64,000 bases of DNA from Nocardia caishijiensis NBRC 108228 (GTDB taxonomy: Bacteria > Actinomycetota > Actinomycetes > Mycobacteriales > Mycobacteriaceae), in the NCBI RefSeq assembly GCF_001612825.1, contig NZ_BDBE01000029.1:62001-126000 (forward strand), read 5' to 3'. The stretch's first letter is position 1; every line of letters starts with the position of its first letter. Positions 1-8,466 of the stretch are shown here, in pieces. Both the position numbers and the translations under genes were made by a program. Under the pieces are notes generated by a model that worked only from the letters and a program-made list of their open reading frames with translations, was not told the DNA's origin and did not search any database.

Positions 1-192
1 GGCGTATTCGTGCTGCTTGCCGTGGCGCGGCAGGAAGGCGACGGGACGGCCTTCCACCTCGCCGATGGCGACCGGGGCACTCGGCGTGCCGTACGGTGTG
101 TCGACGTCGACGTGCACCGCGTCGTTGTCGAAGAAGTCATAGAAACCGCTGCCGCCGATGACGGCGAGGGCGGGCCGGGGATGCGAACTCAT
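1..192 (-). CDS. mtnP: S-methyl-5'-thioadenosine phosphorylase, N-terminal part (runs off left edge)
   Basis: The minus strand from the ATG at 192 to the window edge encodes 64 residues with no stop. Residues 10-20 include the motif IGGSGFYDF, the phosphate-binding glycine-rich start of the MTA phosphorylase / purine nucleoside phosphorylase family, and near the edge comes FLPRHGKQHEY, also typical. The family splits 5'-methylthioadenosine with phosphate into adenine and 5-methylthioribose-1-phosphate in the cytoplasm, as part of methionine salvage. It is divergent from the CsoR-type gene, with about 130 bases between the two starts. Only the first quarter of the gene is visible, so MTA phosphorylase is preferred over purine nucleoside phosphorylase by motif resemblance only. 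Confidence 0.85.
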   Translation of the reverse strand, partial: MSSHPRPALAVIGGSGFYDFFDNDAVHVDVDTPYGTPSAPVAIGEVEGRPVAFLPRHGKQHEYA

Positions 193-265
193 GCCCCTGA
201 TTCTCCCGTTCGGCCGGGTCGCGCCGAGCACCGGGACCACATCTGACAATTCCGCCGCGAAACTG

Positions 266-280
266 TACCCTAGGGGGGTA
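266..280. promoter_or_regulatory. candidate CsoR operator (inverted repeat)
   Basis: TACCC and GGGTA form a perfect inverted repeat around a 5-base spacer (TAGGG), about 44 bases upstream of the csoR-type start. CsoR-family repressors bind G/C-tract palindromes of this type in actinobacteria. The position fits autoregulation; control of the divergent phosphorylase gene is also possible. Confidence 0.55.
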
Positions 281-323
281 TAAGCCCGTGCACTCGCGGG
301 CACGACGGAAGAGGAGACCACCG

Positions 324-659
324 GTGACCACACCCACCCCCGACACCGCGCCCGCCGACGACCACGCCGGTCACCACGGCCACGGCTACATCACCGCCAA
401 GGACGACTACCTCAAGCGCCTGCGCCGCATCGAGGGCCAGGCGCGCGGCCTGCAACGCATGGTCGAGGAGGAGAAGTACTGCATCGACATCCTCACCCAA
501 GTCTCGGCGATGACCAAGGCACTGCAGGCCGTCGCGATGGGTCTGCTCGAAGACCACATCAGCCACTGTGTCGTCGACGCGGCCGTCGCGGGCGGCCCGG
601 AAGCCGAGGCGAAGATCAAGGAGGCCACCGACGCCATCGCGCGCCTCGTCCGATCCTGA
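324..659 (+). CDS. csoR: CsoR-family metal-sensing transcriptional repressor
   Basis: A 111-residue all-helical DUF156/CsoR protein. With the GTG at 324 as start, Cys53, His78 and Cys82 have exactly the C-x24-H-x3-C spacing of the Cu(I) site of mycobacterial CsoR (C36/H61/C65), and Tyr52 precedes the first Cys as in CsoR. An extra His-rich segment (HAGHHGHGY, residues 14-22) precedes the fold. GTG 324 is preferred over an in-frame start at 288 because GAAGAGGAGA lies 6-7 bases upstream. The family leaves DNA when Cu(I) binds, releasing copper efflux genes. No copper ATPase or chaperone is visible next to it, so the regulon lies elsewhere or is only itself. Other thiol- or metal-sensing roles of the family are not excluded. 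Confidence 0.9.
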   Translation: MTTPTPDTAPADDHAGHHGHGYITAKDDYLKRLRRIEGQARGLQRMVEEEKYCIDILTQVSAMTKALQAVAMGLLEDHISHCVVDAAVAGGPEAEAKIKEATDAIARLVRS

Positions 660-797
660 GCACCGCGCCCACCTGCCCTCATCGTTGTGAAGTCGCGATT
701 CGCAGAATTGGCGTAATCCGCTGTGCAACAATGCATTTTCGGTATTCAGGGGCGCCGGGAGTCTGTTCGTCGTGGCGCCCACACGAGAGCAGGATCG

Positions 798-2558
798 ATG
801 ACGATGGCGCACAGCAAATTGGCAGACACCCCTCTTTCAGCACTTCTCCGGCACGGCGAGCAAGATTTCCAGGACCGCTTGCAGCAACTCCTGATCGACC
901 CGGACTACGCCATCACCGTGCACCAGGGCCAAGCACAGCGACGCGAGAACGCCTACGCCCAGCTGCGCGACCTGGTGAAGGAACTCGGCCGGGCCAGCGA
1001 CGTCGCGACGAACCTCCCCCAGCTGTTCGCCCTGTTCGACTGGTCCGCCGTGCTGGCCACCGACCTGATCCCGCTCATCTCGGGCCATTTCAACCTGGCG
1101 TCGGGTTCGCTGTCCACCCTCACCGACACCGATTCGGCGGCGCCGTACCTGCACGACCTCGACGATGCCACCGCCATCGGTGTCATGCTGCTGACCGAGT
1201 ACGGCTGCGGCTCCAACATCGGCTTCATGCAGACCACGGCGACCTGGGAAGACGGCGGCTTCGTCATCAACACCCCGAACCCGAGGGCCCGCAAGTTCAT
1301 GCCGAGCGTCGGGATTCCGGTCTCCCGCGTGTGCGTGGTCGGTGCCCGGTTCATCGACTCGGCGGGTGTCGATCAGGGCGTGCACCTGTTCACCGCGCGG
1401 CTGCGGGTGGCCGACGGGTCGGCGGCGCCGGGTGTCTCGATCACCCAGCTCGACCGGCAACCGCTGGTCATCATGGACAACTCGGTCATCAGCTTCGACA
1501 ACCTGCGCGTCGATCGCAGCGCCTGGCTCGGCGGGAACCTGGCGACCATCGACGACAACGGTGTCCTCACCTGGAACGACGAGGACAGCCAGCGACGCTC
1601 GTTCGCGTCGGCGATCAGCCAGCTGACGGTGGGTCGCCTGGCGCTGGCGTCGTGTTTGAACGCGACGGCCCGCGCGTCGCTCTACATCGCGCTGAAATAC
1701 GCCGTGAAGCGGACAGTCCCGTTGACACCGGCCCACACCACCGTCATGGCCGACATCCCGCACGTGCGGGACACTCTGCTCACCGATCTGGCGGGCACGG
1801 TCGCACGGACGATCTTCGGCAACGCGATCAAGACCTCGCTCGCCAACAGCGACCTCACCGATCGCGACACTGTGGTTTCGGTGATGCTGGCCAAGCACTT
1901 CATCCAGCTGCACGCCCTGGACACGGTGACGCACTGCCGGATCAAGATGGGTGCGCAGGGCATGTTCAGTGCCAACCGGGTGGCCGACTACATCGGTGTC
2001 TGCCACGCGGCCATCACCGGCGAGGGCGACTGCCACGTGCTCGGCTCGGTCGCCGGTCGCGTTCTGGCCAGGCACCTCGCGGGCAAGGTACCGCCGCAGG
2101 CGGGTCTGCACGATCCGACCGTCACCACCGACCGGCTCGGCCTGTTCACCGCGCGCACGCTCACGATCGTGCAGGAGGCCCAGCGACACCTGGAGACCCC
2201 GGACCTGGCCGACCGGCTGGCGGTCATCCCGGAGGCCCTCGAGCTCGCCGAGGCCTACAGCGCCGAAGAGGCGTTGCAGTTGCTGCACCGCTACGAGCAC
2301 ATTCCCGAGATCGCCGCGGTGCGTGACGTGTTCGCGCTGCACTACCTCGACCAGAACGCCGCGTGGTACCTCACTCGTGGGTACCTCGACGTCGCCGCCG
2401 TGGACAACGTGAAGCAGGAGCTCCGGGCAGCCATCGACACGCTGGCCGACAACCTGCCCGCGCTGCTGGAATCGTTCGGCCTCGATGACGAGATCCTCGG
2501 CGCACCGGTGCTTTTCGACGACCTACCCGGCGCGTGGGATGCCCGCATCAACGGCTGA
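798..2558 (+). CDS. acyl-CoA dehydrogenase / acyl-CoA oxidase family flavoprotein
   Basis: A 586-residue protein, longer than ordinary acyl-CoA dehydrogenases (about 380) and close to the acyl-CoA oxidase-like group. Seen: LTEYGCGSN followed by QTTATW, matching the flavin/substrate segment with TE-x-G-x-GSN and TTAT; further on, GEGDCHVLGS resembles the EGD-N segment that carries the catalytic Glu in this family. The fold dehydrogenates the alpha-beta bond of acyl-CoA with FAD; whether electrons go to oxygen or to ETF cannot be read. The ATG at 798 follows GAGAGCAGGA; another ATG two codons later is possible. It converges on the P450 gene with 7 bases between the stops. No beta-oxidation partners are adjacent. 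Confidence 0.85.
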   Translation: MTMAHSKLADTPLSALLRHGEQDFQDRLQQLLIDPDYAITVHQGQAQRRENAYAQLRDLVKELGRASDVATNLPQLFALFDWSAVLATDLIPLISGHFNLASGSLSTLTDTDSAAPYLHDLDDATAIGVMLLTEYGCGSNIGFMQTTATWEDGGFVINTPNPRARKFMPSVGIPVSRVCVVGARFIDSAGVDQGVHLFTARLRVADGSAAPGVSITQLDRQPLVIMDNSVISFDNLRVDRSAWLGGNLATIDDNGVLTWNDEDSQRRSFASAISQLTVGRLALASCLNATARASLYIALKYAVKRTVPLTPAHTTVMADIPHVRDTLLTDLAGTVARTIFGNAIKTSLANSDLTDRDTVVSVMLAKHFIQLHALDTVTHCRIKMGAQGMFSANRVADYIGVCHAAITGEGDCHVLGSVAGRVLARHLAGKVPPQAGLHDPTVTTDRLGLFTARTLTIVQEAQRHLETPDLADRLAVIPEALELAEAYSAEEALQLLHRYEHIPEIAAVRDVFALHYLDQNAAWYLTRGYLDVAAVDNVKQELRAAIDTLADNLPALLESFGLDDEILGAPVLFDDLPGAWDARING

Positions 2559-2565
2559 CATGCCG

Positions 2566-3816
2566 TTACAGCGACAGCGGTGCCGTTCGTGGGAACACGA
2601 CCGGCAACGCTGACAGCGCCCGGTGGAATGGTCCAGGACGCCACACCAGATCGTCCTGGGCCACACCGAGCTTCAGCTCCGGCAGCACATCGAAGAGCTG
2701 GTCGATGACGTCCTGCGCCAGGAGCACGCCGTACGGCCGTGCGTGCGCGGGGCAGGCGTGCTCACCGGCGCTGAAGGCCAGATTCCAGCCGTTGCCGAGG
2801 AAGTCGCCGGTATTGATCGTGGGGTCGGTGTTGCAGGCGGCCATGCTGATGATGACCGGCTGCTGTGCGGGCAGCAGCACGCCGTCGATCGGCACCGACT
2901 GACGCGGGTAGGTGATGCAGTAGTTCGCCATCGGCGGGTCGGTGGCCAGCCGCTCGTCGATCGCCATCTTGGTCGACAGCGGCATCGCGTTGCCCTCACC
3001 GGTGAAGCGGGGGTCGGTCAGCATCAGCAACAGGGTGTTGGCGATCAGGTTCATCGGCGGTTCCACGCCCGCCGCGAACATCAGCACCAGTTGGTGCACC
3101 ATCTCGTCGTCGGTGAGCCGCGCCGGGTGCTGGACGAGCCGGGTGGTGATGTCGTCGCCCGGCTGCGACCGCTTGAGAGCGGTGAGGTCGAGCAGCGCGT
3201 TGGTCATGATCGCGTTCACCTTGTCGGTGTCCACGCCGTCGAACATCGCGGCATTGGCCCTGGCGACCTCCGCGCCGATCTCGGGCGGGCAGCCGAGGAA
3301 TTCGCACAGCACCGAGAAGACCATCGGGAAGATGTACTGGTGCAACACATCCGCGTGCCCGTCGGTGCAGAACGAGTTGATGATCGGGATGGCTGATCGC
3401 TCCACGCTCGCGCGCATCACATTGAGGTCCATCCCGGCCAGCGCGTCGTTCACGGCGTCGCGGTAGCGGGTGTGTCCTTTGCCCGTGGTGCGCAGCGCGT
3501 TGGGCCGGTACTCGATCATCGGCATGATCGGGATATCACGGGGCACGGTCGCCTGCCAGGCCCTCGGGTCGGCGGAGAAGTTGGCTGGGTCGTTGAGAAT
3601 CCGCACCGCGGTGCTGAAACGGATCACCAGCGTCGCGGGTACGCCCGGCCACAGCTCGACCGGCACGAGCGATTCGTACTCGTCACGCATGCGGCGGTAG
3701 GCACCGTGCGGGTCCGCCGCGAACGCCTCGTCGTAGAGCGGAATCCGGTGCTCCGGCGCCCCCGAGGACACCGGCGAGTTGCGGATGGCACCCTGATTCG
3801 TGTCCTGCGGATTCAC
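2566..3816 (-). CDS. cytochrome P450, atypical (CYP157-like)
   Basis: A 416-residue bacterial class P450. The heme-binding loop FSAGEHACPA near residues 348-357 gives the thiolate ligand Cys355. Two usual motifs are altered. The I-helix reads AAGVEPP instead of AG-x-(D/E)-T-T, so the oxygen-activating Thr is Pro. The K-helix reads IDERLATDPP, so the Arg of ExxR is Ala. Streptomyces CYP157 enzymes are known to lack ExxR, and the I-helix resembles that group. The start is taken as GTG 3816, preceded by AGGGAG at 7 bases; a start at 3846 has no such site. Substrate unknown; no ferredoxin or reductase is adjacent. The upstream neighbours are AraC regulators on the same strand. Confidence 0.85.
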   Translation of the reverse strand: MNPQDTNQGAIRNSPVSSGAPEHRIPLYDEAFAADPHGAYRRMRDEYESLVPVELWPGVPATLVIRFSTAVRILNDPANFSADPRAWQATVPRDIPIMPMIEYRPNALRTTGKGHTRYRDAVNDALAGMDLNVMRASVERSAIPIINSFCTDGHADVLHQYIFPMVFSVLCEFLGCPPEIGAEVARANAAMFDGVDTDKVNAIMTNALLDLTALKRSQPGDDITTRLVQHPARLTDDEMVHQLVLMFAAGVEPPMNLIANTLLLMLTDPRFTGEGNAMPLSTKMAIDERLATDPPMANYCITYPRQSVPIDGVLLPAQQPVIISMAACNTDPTINTGDFLGNGWNLAFSAGEHACPAHARPYGVLLAQDVIDQLFDVLPELKLGVAQDDLVWRPGPFHRALSALPVVFPRTAPLSL

Positions 3817-3915
3817 AATAGCTCCCTGAAATCGACTGCGGCGCAATGGTAGTCCAGACGGACCGCTCGACTCGTAACCGGCCAGAGTCTACCAGCGCGT
3901 ATGAAGCCGCGCCCG

Positions 3916-4902
3916 TCAGTTCTCGAGTTGTCCGCACGATCGCCGAAATTGCCCCGGCGACATCGCGACCACCTCGTGAAACGCCCGGTAGAACTGCCGC
4001 TCGGAAGCGAACCCCACCTCGAACGCCACCCCAGCCACCGGCCTGGCGGTGTTGCCCGCCAACAGCTTCTGCGCCTGCCGCACCCGCAGTCCGCGCAGTG
4101 TCGTGCCGAAGCTCTCACCGGCACCGTCGAAGACGCGGAACAGTGTCCGTCGCGACAGGTGACAGGCCGCCGCCACCTCGTCCGCACCAAGCGCCGGGTC
4201 CGCGAAGTTCTTCCGCAGGTAGGCCATGACCTTTTCGCGTCGAAGTGCGTCGACCGACGACGCCGCACGCGTCGACCCGGCCGCGAGCAGCACCGCCGAG
4301 CCAAGCAGATCGAGCGCGCTGCGCCCGAGGATCCCGACCTGATCAGGTGCGCGTTCGCGTACCCGGGCGAGGTTCCCGAAATAGGTCGCCACGACGCCGA
4401 CGGCACTGTCGCCGTCGAACGCGGTGACCGTCGGAACCGCGCCTCGCCCCAGGCCCGCCCGGTCGCGCAGCAGGTCGGTGCGCACCCTGATCAACACCTG
4501 CTCGAACATCGTGGCGCGAGGTGAACGGTCGATCCACAAGGACGGCGCGACGCTGTCGATGAAGGTCATCTGGCCCGGCCGCAGGGTGACCGAACGACCA
4601 CCCTGGGTCAGGCAGGTGTGGCCGGAGAGCTGGACGACGGCAACCGAATACTCCTCGGTGTCGCGAGCCGCGTGCGATCTGGTGCGCCGGAACTGCTGAT
4701 TGCTGCCGACGAAGCTGGACAACCAGAAGTCGGCGGCGCCCGGTAGCGGGCTGGTACTCAACCGACCGAAGGCGGGTGCGTCACGCAGCGGCTCGAGGTT
4801 CAGCGGAAACGATGTGCGCGCCCACCGTGCCCGCCACTGCTCGAACTCGGGGCTGCGTGGTGTCGGTGCCGCGAACTGGAAGGCGACCGGTTCGTAGGTC
4901 AT
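3916..4902 (-). CDS. AraC-family transcriptional regulator (copy 3 of 3)
   Basis: About 328 residues: an N-terminal cupin-like ligand/dimer region with a C-terminal double helix-turn-helix (AACHLSRRTLFRVF for the first helix pair, VGFASERQFYRAFHE for the second). The second HTH ends in the usual SPGQFRRS. The start ATG 4902 overlaps the stop of the upstream paralogue as ATGA and aligns with the starts of the other two copies; an ATG 15 bases further upstream is the alternative. Last of three same-strand regulators, so translationally coupled. The downstream P450 gene is on the same strand about 100 bases away and is a possible target. Inducer unknown. Confidence 0.9.
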   Translation of the reverse strand: MTYEPVAFQFAAPTPRSPEFEQWRARWARTSFPLNLEPLRDAPAFGRLSTSPLPGAADFWLSSFVGSNQQFRRTRSHAARDTEEYSVAVVQLSGHTCLTQGGRSVTLRPGQMTFIDSVAPSLWIDRSPRATMFEQVLIRVRTDLLRDRAGLGRGAVPTVTAFDGDSAVGVVATYFGNLARVRERAPDQVGILGRSALDLLGSAVLLAAGSTRAASSVDALRREKVMAYLRKNFADPALGADEVAAACHLSRRTLFRVFDGAGESFGTTLRGLRVRQAQKLLAGNTARPVAGVAFEVGFASERQFYRAFHEVVAMSPGQFRRSCGQLEN

Positions 4903-5858
4903 GTCGGCGGCAGGCATCGGTGGCGGTATTCACCTGGTGTCGTTCCGGTTTCGTGGTGGAAGACGCGGTAGAACTGGCGTTCGGAGGCGAACCCCGAGGC
5001 GAATGCCACCGCGGCGGCCGGGAGGTGGTTGTTGTCGGCGAGCAGGTGGGTCGCGTGCCGCAGGCGCTCGCCCGGCATGCCGAAGAGGCGGTACAGGGTG
5101 CGGCGGGAGATGTGGCAGGCCGCGGCGATGTCGTCGGCGGTGAGCTCGGGATCGGTGTAGTTGTCGCGGAGGAACGCCATGACGTGTTCCCGACGCAGTG
5201 TGTCGGCGGGGGTGTCGACCGGGCGTCGACCCGCGGTCAGCAACACGGCGGAGGCGATCAGACCGAGCGCGTTGCGCGCGAGCACGGCGGCCGCCACCGG
5301 GTCCTTGCGCTGCACCACCGCCAGGTCGCGGAAGAAGCGCGCCACCGCCCCGGCCGCGCTCGCAGCGGGCACGGTCACCGCGGTCGGCAGCACCAATTGC
5401 CCGAGCCCGGGCTCGGCGCGCAACAGGTCCATCGGCACCTGCACAACGACCTGTTCGAAGGCCGACCCGCCCGTCCAGTGATCGGAACCGTTGGTCCAGT
5501 GGTAGGGCGCCGACGTGTCGAAGAAGACCATGTTGCCCGAGGTGATCTGCGCGACCCGGCCGCCCTGGTTCATCACCAGATCGCCCATGATGTGAATGCT
5601 GACCAGCAGATACGCCTCGGAACGGGCGACATGGGTCGGCGAGTGCCGGAACGTCTGGTAACTACCGGCCATGCTCGCCAGGGTGAAGTCGGAGCGGCCG
5701 GGCAACGAGGTCGATGTCACCCGCCCGTAGAACGGCAGCTCGGGATGGACGTCACAGGCGACGGGCGCGTAGTTCTGCGACAGCAACGCTTCCCATTCCT
5801 CGCGCGCGCCACCGCGCGGTGTCGAGGAGAACTCGAGCGTCATCGGTTCGATCGACAT
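4899..5858 (-). CDS. AraC-family transcriptional regulator (copy 2 of 3)
   Basis: 319 residues, clearly paralogous to both flanking regulators over its whole length. Seen: AACHISRRTLYRLF (first HTH), SGFASERQFYRVFH (second HTH) and TTPGEYR at the end. The N-terminal half has the conserved LPG-x-xDF segment and the (N/T)QGGR turn shared by the three copies. Its ATG lies 2 bases after the stop of copy 1, and its stop overlaps the start of copy 3. The architecture (about 200-residue sensor plus about 100-residue AraC DNA-binding domain) is that of activators responding to small molecules; the ligand cannot be told. Confidence 0.9.
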   Translation of the reverse strand: MSIEPMTLEFSSTPRGGAREEWEALLSQNYAPVACDVHPELPFYGRVTSTSLPGRSDFTLASMAGSYQTFRHSPTHVARSEAYLLVSIHIMGDLVMNQGGRVAQITSGNMVFFDTSAPYHWTNGSDHWTGGSAFEQVVVQVPMDLLRAEPGLGQLVLPTAVTVPAASAAGAVARFFRDLAVVQRKDPVAAAVLARNALGLIASAVLLTAGRRPVDTPADTLRREHVMAFLRDNYTDPELTADDIAAACHISRRTLYRLFGMPGERLRHATHLLADNNHLPAAAVAFASGFASERQFYRVFHHETGTTPGEYRHRCLPPT

Positions 5859-5860
5859 AG

Positions 5861-6820
5861 TCAGCCGCCCTCGCGGTATTCGCCCGGTGTCAGGCCGGTT
5901 TCCTGGGCGAACACACGGTAGAAAGTCCGTTCCGACGCGAACCCCGATTCGAAGGCGATCGCGGCGCAGGAGCGAGAAGGGTGGGCGAGCAGCAGGCGCT
6001 TGGCGTGGTCGAGGCGCAGCCCGCGCAGGGTGGCGTTGAGAGTTCGGCCCGGCCCGCCGAAGAGGCGGAACAGGGTCCGCCGGGAGATGTGGCAGGCGGC
6101 CGCGATGTCGCCAGCGGTGAGATCGGAAACGGTGTGGTTGTGCCGTAGGAAGGTCATGACCCGCTCGCGGCTGAGGGCGTCGGAGTTGATGTCGACCGGG
6201 ACGATGCCCGCGGTCAGCAACACCGCCGAGGCCAGTAGATCGAGCGCGCTCGCGGCCAGCACCTCAGCCTGCGCCGGTGCTCGTTCGCGGATCCGGGCGA
6301 GATCGCGGAAGTAGGTGGCCACGACGCCTGCCGGACTGTCCGATTCGATGGCGACGGCGGCGGGGATCGACACTCCGCTCAGGCCCGGGCGTTGCCGCAG
6401 CGTCCCTGCGGGAATTCGGACCAGCACCTGCTTGTAAGCGACGGCGTCGTCCCAGAGCGACGGCAGCGAGGCGTCGAGGATCGTCATCTGCCCGGGTTTG
6501 AGCAGCACGGAGCGGTCGCTCTGGGTGAGTCGAGCTTCACCCGCTACCTGGATGCTCACGAGCAAGTACTCCTCGGCGGCCCGGGCCACATGGGTCTTGG
6601 TACGAAGGTACCGGTGGTTTCGGCCGGTGAGGACGGTGAGGGAGAAGTCGGTGGCACCCGGTAGCGCCCCACTGCTCACCTTGCCGAAAACGGGCCCGTC
6701 ACAGATCGGGGTGAAGGCGAGCGGGAAGTAGGTCTGTTCCATCAGCGCGGCCCACTGGTCGACTTCCGCGCCGCGTGCGTACGGCGTCGAGAATTCGACC
6801 ATCGCGGGTCCGTTCACCAT
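5861..6820 (-). CDS. AraC-family transcriptional regulator (copy 1 of 3)
   Basis: 319 residues, first gene of the three-regulator cluster. Seen: AACHISRRTLFRLFGG and SGFASERTFYRVFAQE as the two HTH segments and LTPGEYREGG at the C-terminus. The sensor half has the same LPGATDFS and KPGQMTILD segments as its paralogues. The 129 bases between its start and the end of truA should hold the promoter of the cluster, but no convincing -10/-35 pair was found. Three successive gene copies with 2-base and 4-base junctions indicate tandem duplication. Confidence 0.9.
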   Translation of the reverse strand: MVNGPAMVEFSTPYARGAEVDQWAALMEQTYFPLAFTPICDGPVFGKVSSGALPGATDFSLTVLTGRNHRYLRTKTHVARAAEEYLLVSIQVAGEARLTQSDRSVLLKPGQMTILDASLPSLWDDAVAYKQVLVRIPAGTLRQRPGLSGVSIPAAVAIESDSPAGVVATYFRDLARIRERAPAQAEVLAASALDLLASAVLLTAGIVPVDINSDALSRERVMTFLRHNHTVSDLTAGDIAAACHISRRTLFRLFGGPGRTLNATLRGLRLDHAKRLLLAHPSRSCAAIAFESGFASERTFYRVFAQETGLTPGEYREGG

Positions 6821-6949
6821 GGGTTGCCTCCGGCAGGTGCATGATCGCCTCTACGGCTCCACCCAAGAATAGCCCGGCTCAGTCACCAGCTGCGCGGATC
6901 GGCAACCGCACGACCAGCGAAAACCCCACTGTGCAACCCTCTTTCAGGG

Positions 6950-7795
6950 TCAGTCGCCGCAGCACCCACCGGCCACGGGAACAGTCCTCGTCTCACGGGT
7001 CTGGGCATTGCGCGCCGCCAGGTCGGCATCGGCGGGATAGTCCACGGCGATCAGGCTCAACCCGTGCGCGGGCGCGACCGTCACCGAACTCGAGCGTTCC
7101 GTTTCCGACAGCAGCGCCGCGACCCATTCCGGGGTCCGGCGTCCCTCGCCGACGGCGAGCACCGCACCCACCAGGCTGCGCACCATCGACCAGCAGAACG
7201 CGTCGGCGCTCACATACGCGGTGAGCAGGTCACCCTCGCGCACCCAGTCGAACCGCTGCAGTTCGCGCACCGTCGTCGCGCCCTCACGACGACGGCAGAA
7301 GGCGGCGAAGTTGTGCAATCCCAGCAGTTTCCGGGACGCGGCGCGCATGGCTTCGAGATCCACGCCCGGCTTACACGCCACGACACTGCGCGCGCGCAGC
7401 GGTTCGGCACCGTAGCGGGCGGTGGTGAGGCGGTAGGCGTAGTGACGGCGCATCGCTGAGAACCGGGCGTCGAATTCCGTTGGGGCCGAACGGATATCGG
7501 TGATGCGCACATCCTTGGGCAGGAAACGGGCCAGCCGGTGCATCAGTTTTTCGGCGTCGAATTCGGCGGTGGTGTCGAAGTGCGCCACCTGCCCTTCGGC
7601 GTGCACGCCCGCGTCGGTCCGCCCGGCGACGGTGAGCACGATCGGCTCACGAAACACCTTCGACAGCGACTCCTCCAGTACGCCCTGCACGGTGCGCAAC
7701 CCCGGCTGACGGGCCCACCCGATGAAATCGGTGCCGTCATAACTGATTCCGAGCCGTACCCGGCTCGGAGACCGATCCTGACCGGTCTCGTCCAT
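6950..7795 (-). CDS. truA: tRNA pseudouridine(38-40) synthase TruA
   Basis: 281 residues. The catalytic Asp61 sits in [12 protein letters not shown], the invariant TruA loop. The N-terminal [15 protein letters not shown] and central RRHYAYRL segments are also family hallmarks. The enzyme isomerises uridines 38-40 of the tRNA anticodon arm. The chosen ATG at 7795 follows GGTGAGGGG; a start at 7846 would add 17 residues and overlap the upstream hairpin. Placed after rplQ as in many actinobacteria, but a terminator lies between, so expression may be partly independent. The C-terminal tail ends in the unusual GGCCGD. Confidence 0.95.
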   Translation of the reverse strand: MDETGQDRSPSRVRLGISYDGTDFIGWARQPGLRTVQGVLEESLSKVFREPIVLTVAGRTDAGVHAEGQVAHFDTTAEFDAEKLMHRLARFLPKDVRITDIRSAPTEFDARFSAMRRHYAYRLTTARYGAEPLRARSVVACKPGVDLEAMRAASRKLLGLHNFAAFCRRREGATTVRELQRFDWVREGDLLTAYVSADAFCWSMVRSLVGAVLAVGEGRRTPEWVAALLSETERSSSVTVAPAHGLSLIAVDYPADADLAARNAQTRETRTVPVAGGCCGD

Positions 7796-7820
7796 CGAAC
7801 CCCTCACCTCTCGCGCACGG

Positions 7821-7863
7821 GCGAAAAGAACGAGCCCGCCACCCACACGGGGTGACGGGCTCG
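7821..7863 (-). terminator. terminator after rplQ
   Basis: Arms 7831-7844 and 7850-7863 can form a 14-pair stem with one G-T type mismatch and a 5-base loop. On the minus strand the stem is followed by TTCTTTT. It sits 17 bases after the rplQ stop, so it probably ends or attenuates the ribosomal operon before truA. Confidence 0.8.
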
Positions 7864-7880
7864 TCCAGGACTCCTGAGAA

Positions 7881-8387
7881 TCAGGCGTCCTTCTTGTCCT
7901 CGGCGGCCTCGTCGGCGGCCGGAGCCTCGACGGCCTCGTCGGCCTTGGCTTCGGTGGCCTCGGCGGCGGGCGCCTCGGTCTTCTGCGAAGCGGCGACGCG
8001 ACGGGCCCGGTCGGCCTCGTTGGTCACGGTCTTCTCGCGGACCAGCTCGATGACGGCCATCGGCGCGTTGTCACCCTTGCGCGGCAGCGCCTTGGTGATG
8101 CGGGTGTAGCCACCCTCGCGACCCTCGAACGAGGGACCGATCTCCGCGAACAGGGCGTGCACGACGTCCTTGTTGCGGATGACCTTCAGCACCTCGCGAC
8201 GGTCGGCCAGGGTGCCACCCTTCGCCTTGGTGATGATCTTCTCGGCGTAGGGGCGCACCGCCTTGGCCTTGGCCTCGGTGGTCGTGATGCGACCGTGCTC
8301 GAAAAGCGCCGTGGCCAGATTGGCGAAGATCGCCTTCTGGTGCGACGCCGACCCGCCGAAGCGAGCACCCTTCTTGGGCTTGGGCAT
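7881..8387 (-). CDS. rplQ: 50S ribosomal protein L17
   Basis: 168 residues. The N-terminal [12 protein letters not shown] and the segment [15 protein letters not shown] identify L17, a large-subunit protein near the peptide exit tunnel. After the L17 fold (about 120 residues) there is an acidic, Ala/Glu/Asp-rich tail of about 45 residues, common in actinobacterial L17. The start is preceded by AAGGAG on the minus strand. Last ribosomal gene before the terminator; rpoA lies upstream. Confidence 0.97.
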   Translation of the reverse strand: MPKPKKGARFGGSASHQKAIFANLATALFEHGRITTTEAKAKAVRPYAEKIITKAKGGTLADRREVLKVIRNKDVVHALFAEIGPSFEGREGGYTRITKALPRKGDNAPMAVIELVREKTVTNEADRARRVAASQKTEAPAAEATEAKADEAVEAPAADEAAEDKKDA

Positions 8388-8466
8388 TGGATTCTCCTTG
8401 GGAAAGGTCTAATTGGTGAGCGCCACCGCAAGAGCGGAGCCTGCGGAGCGACCCACCAGCACTGAC

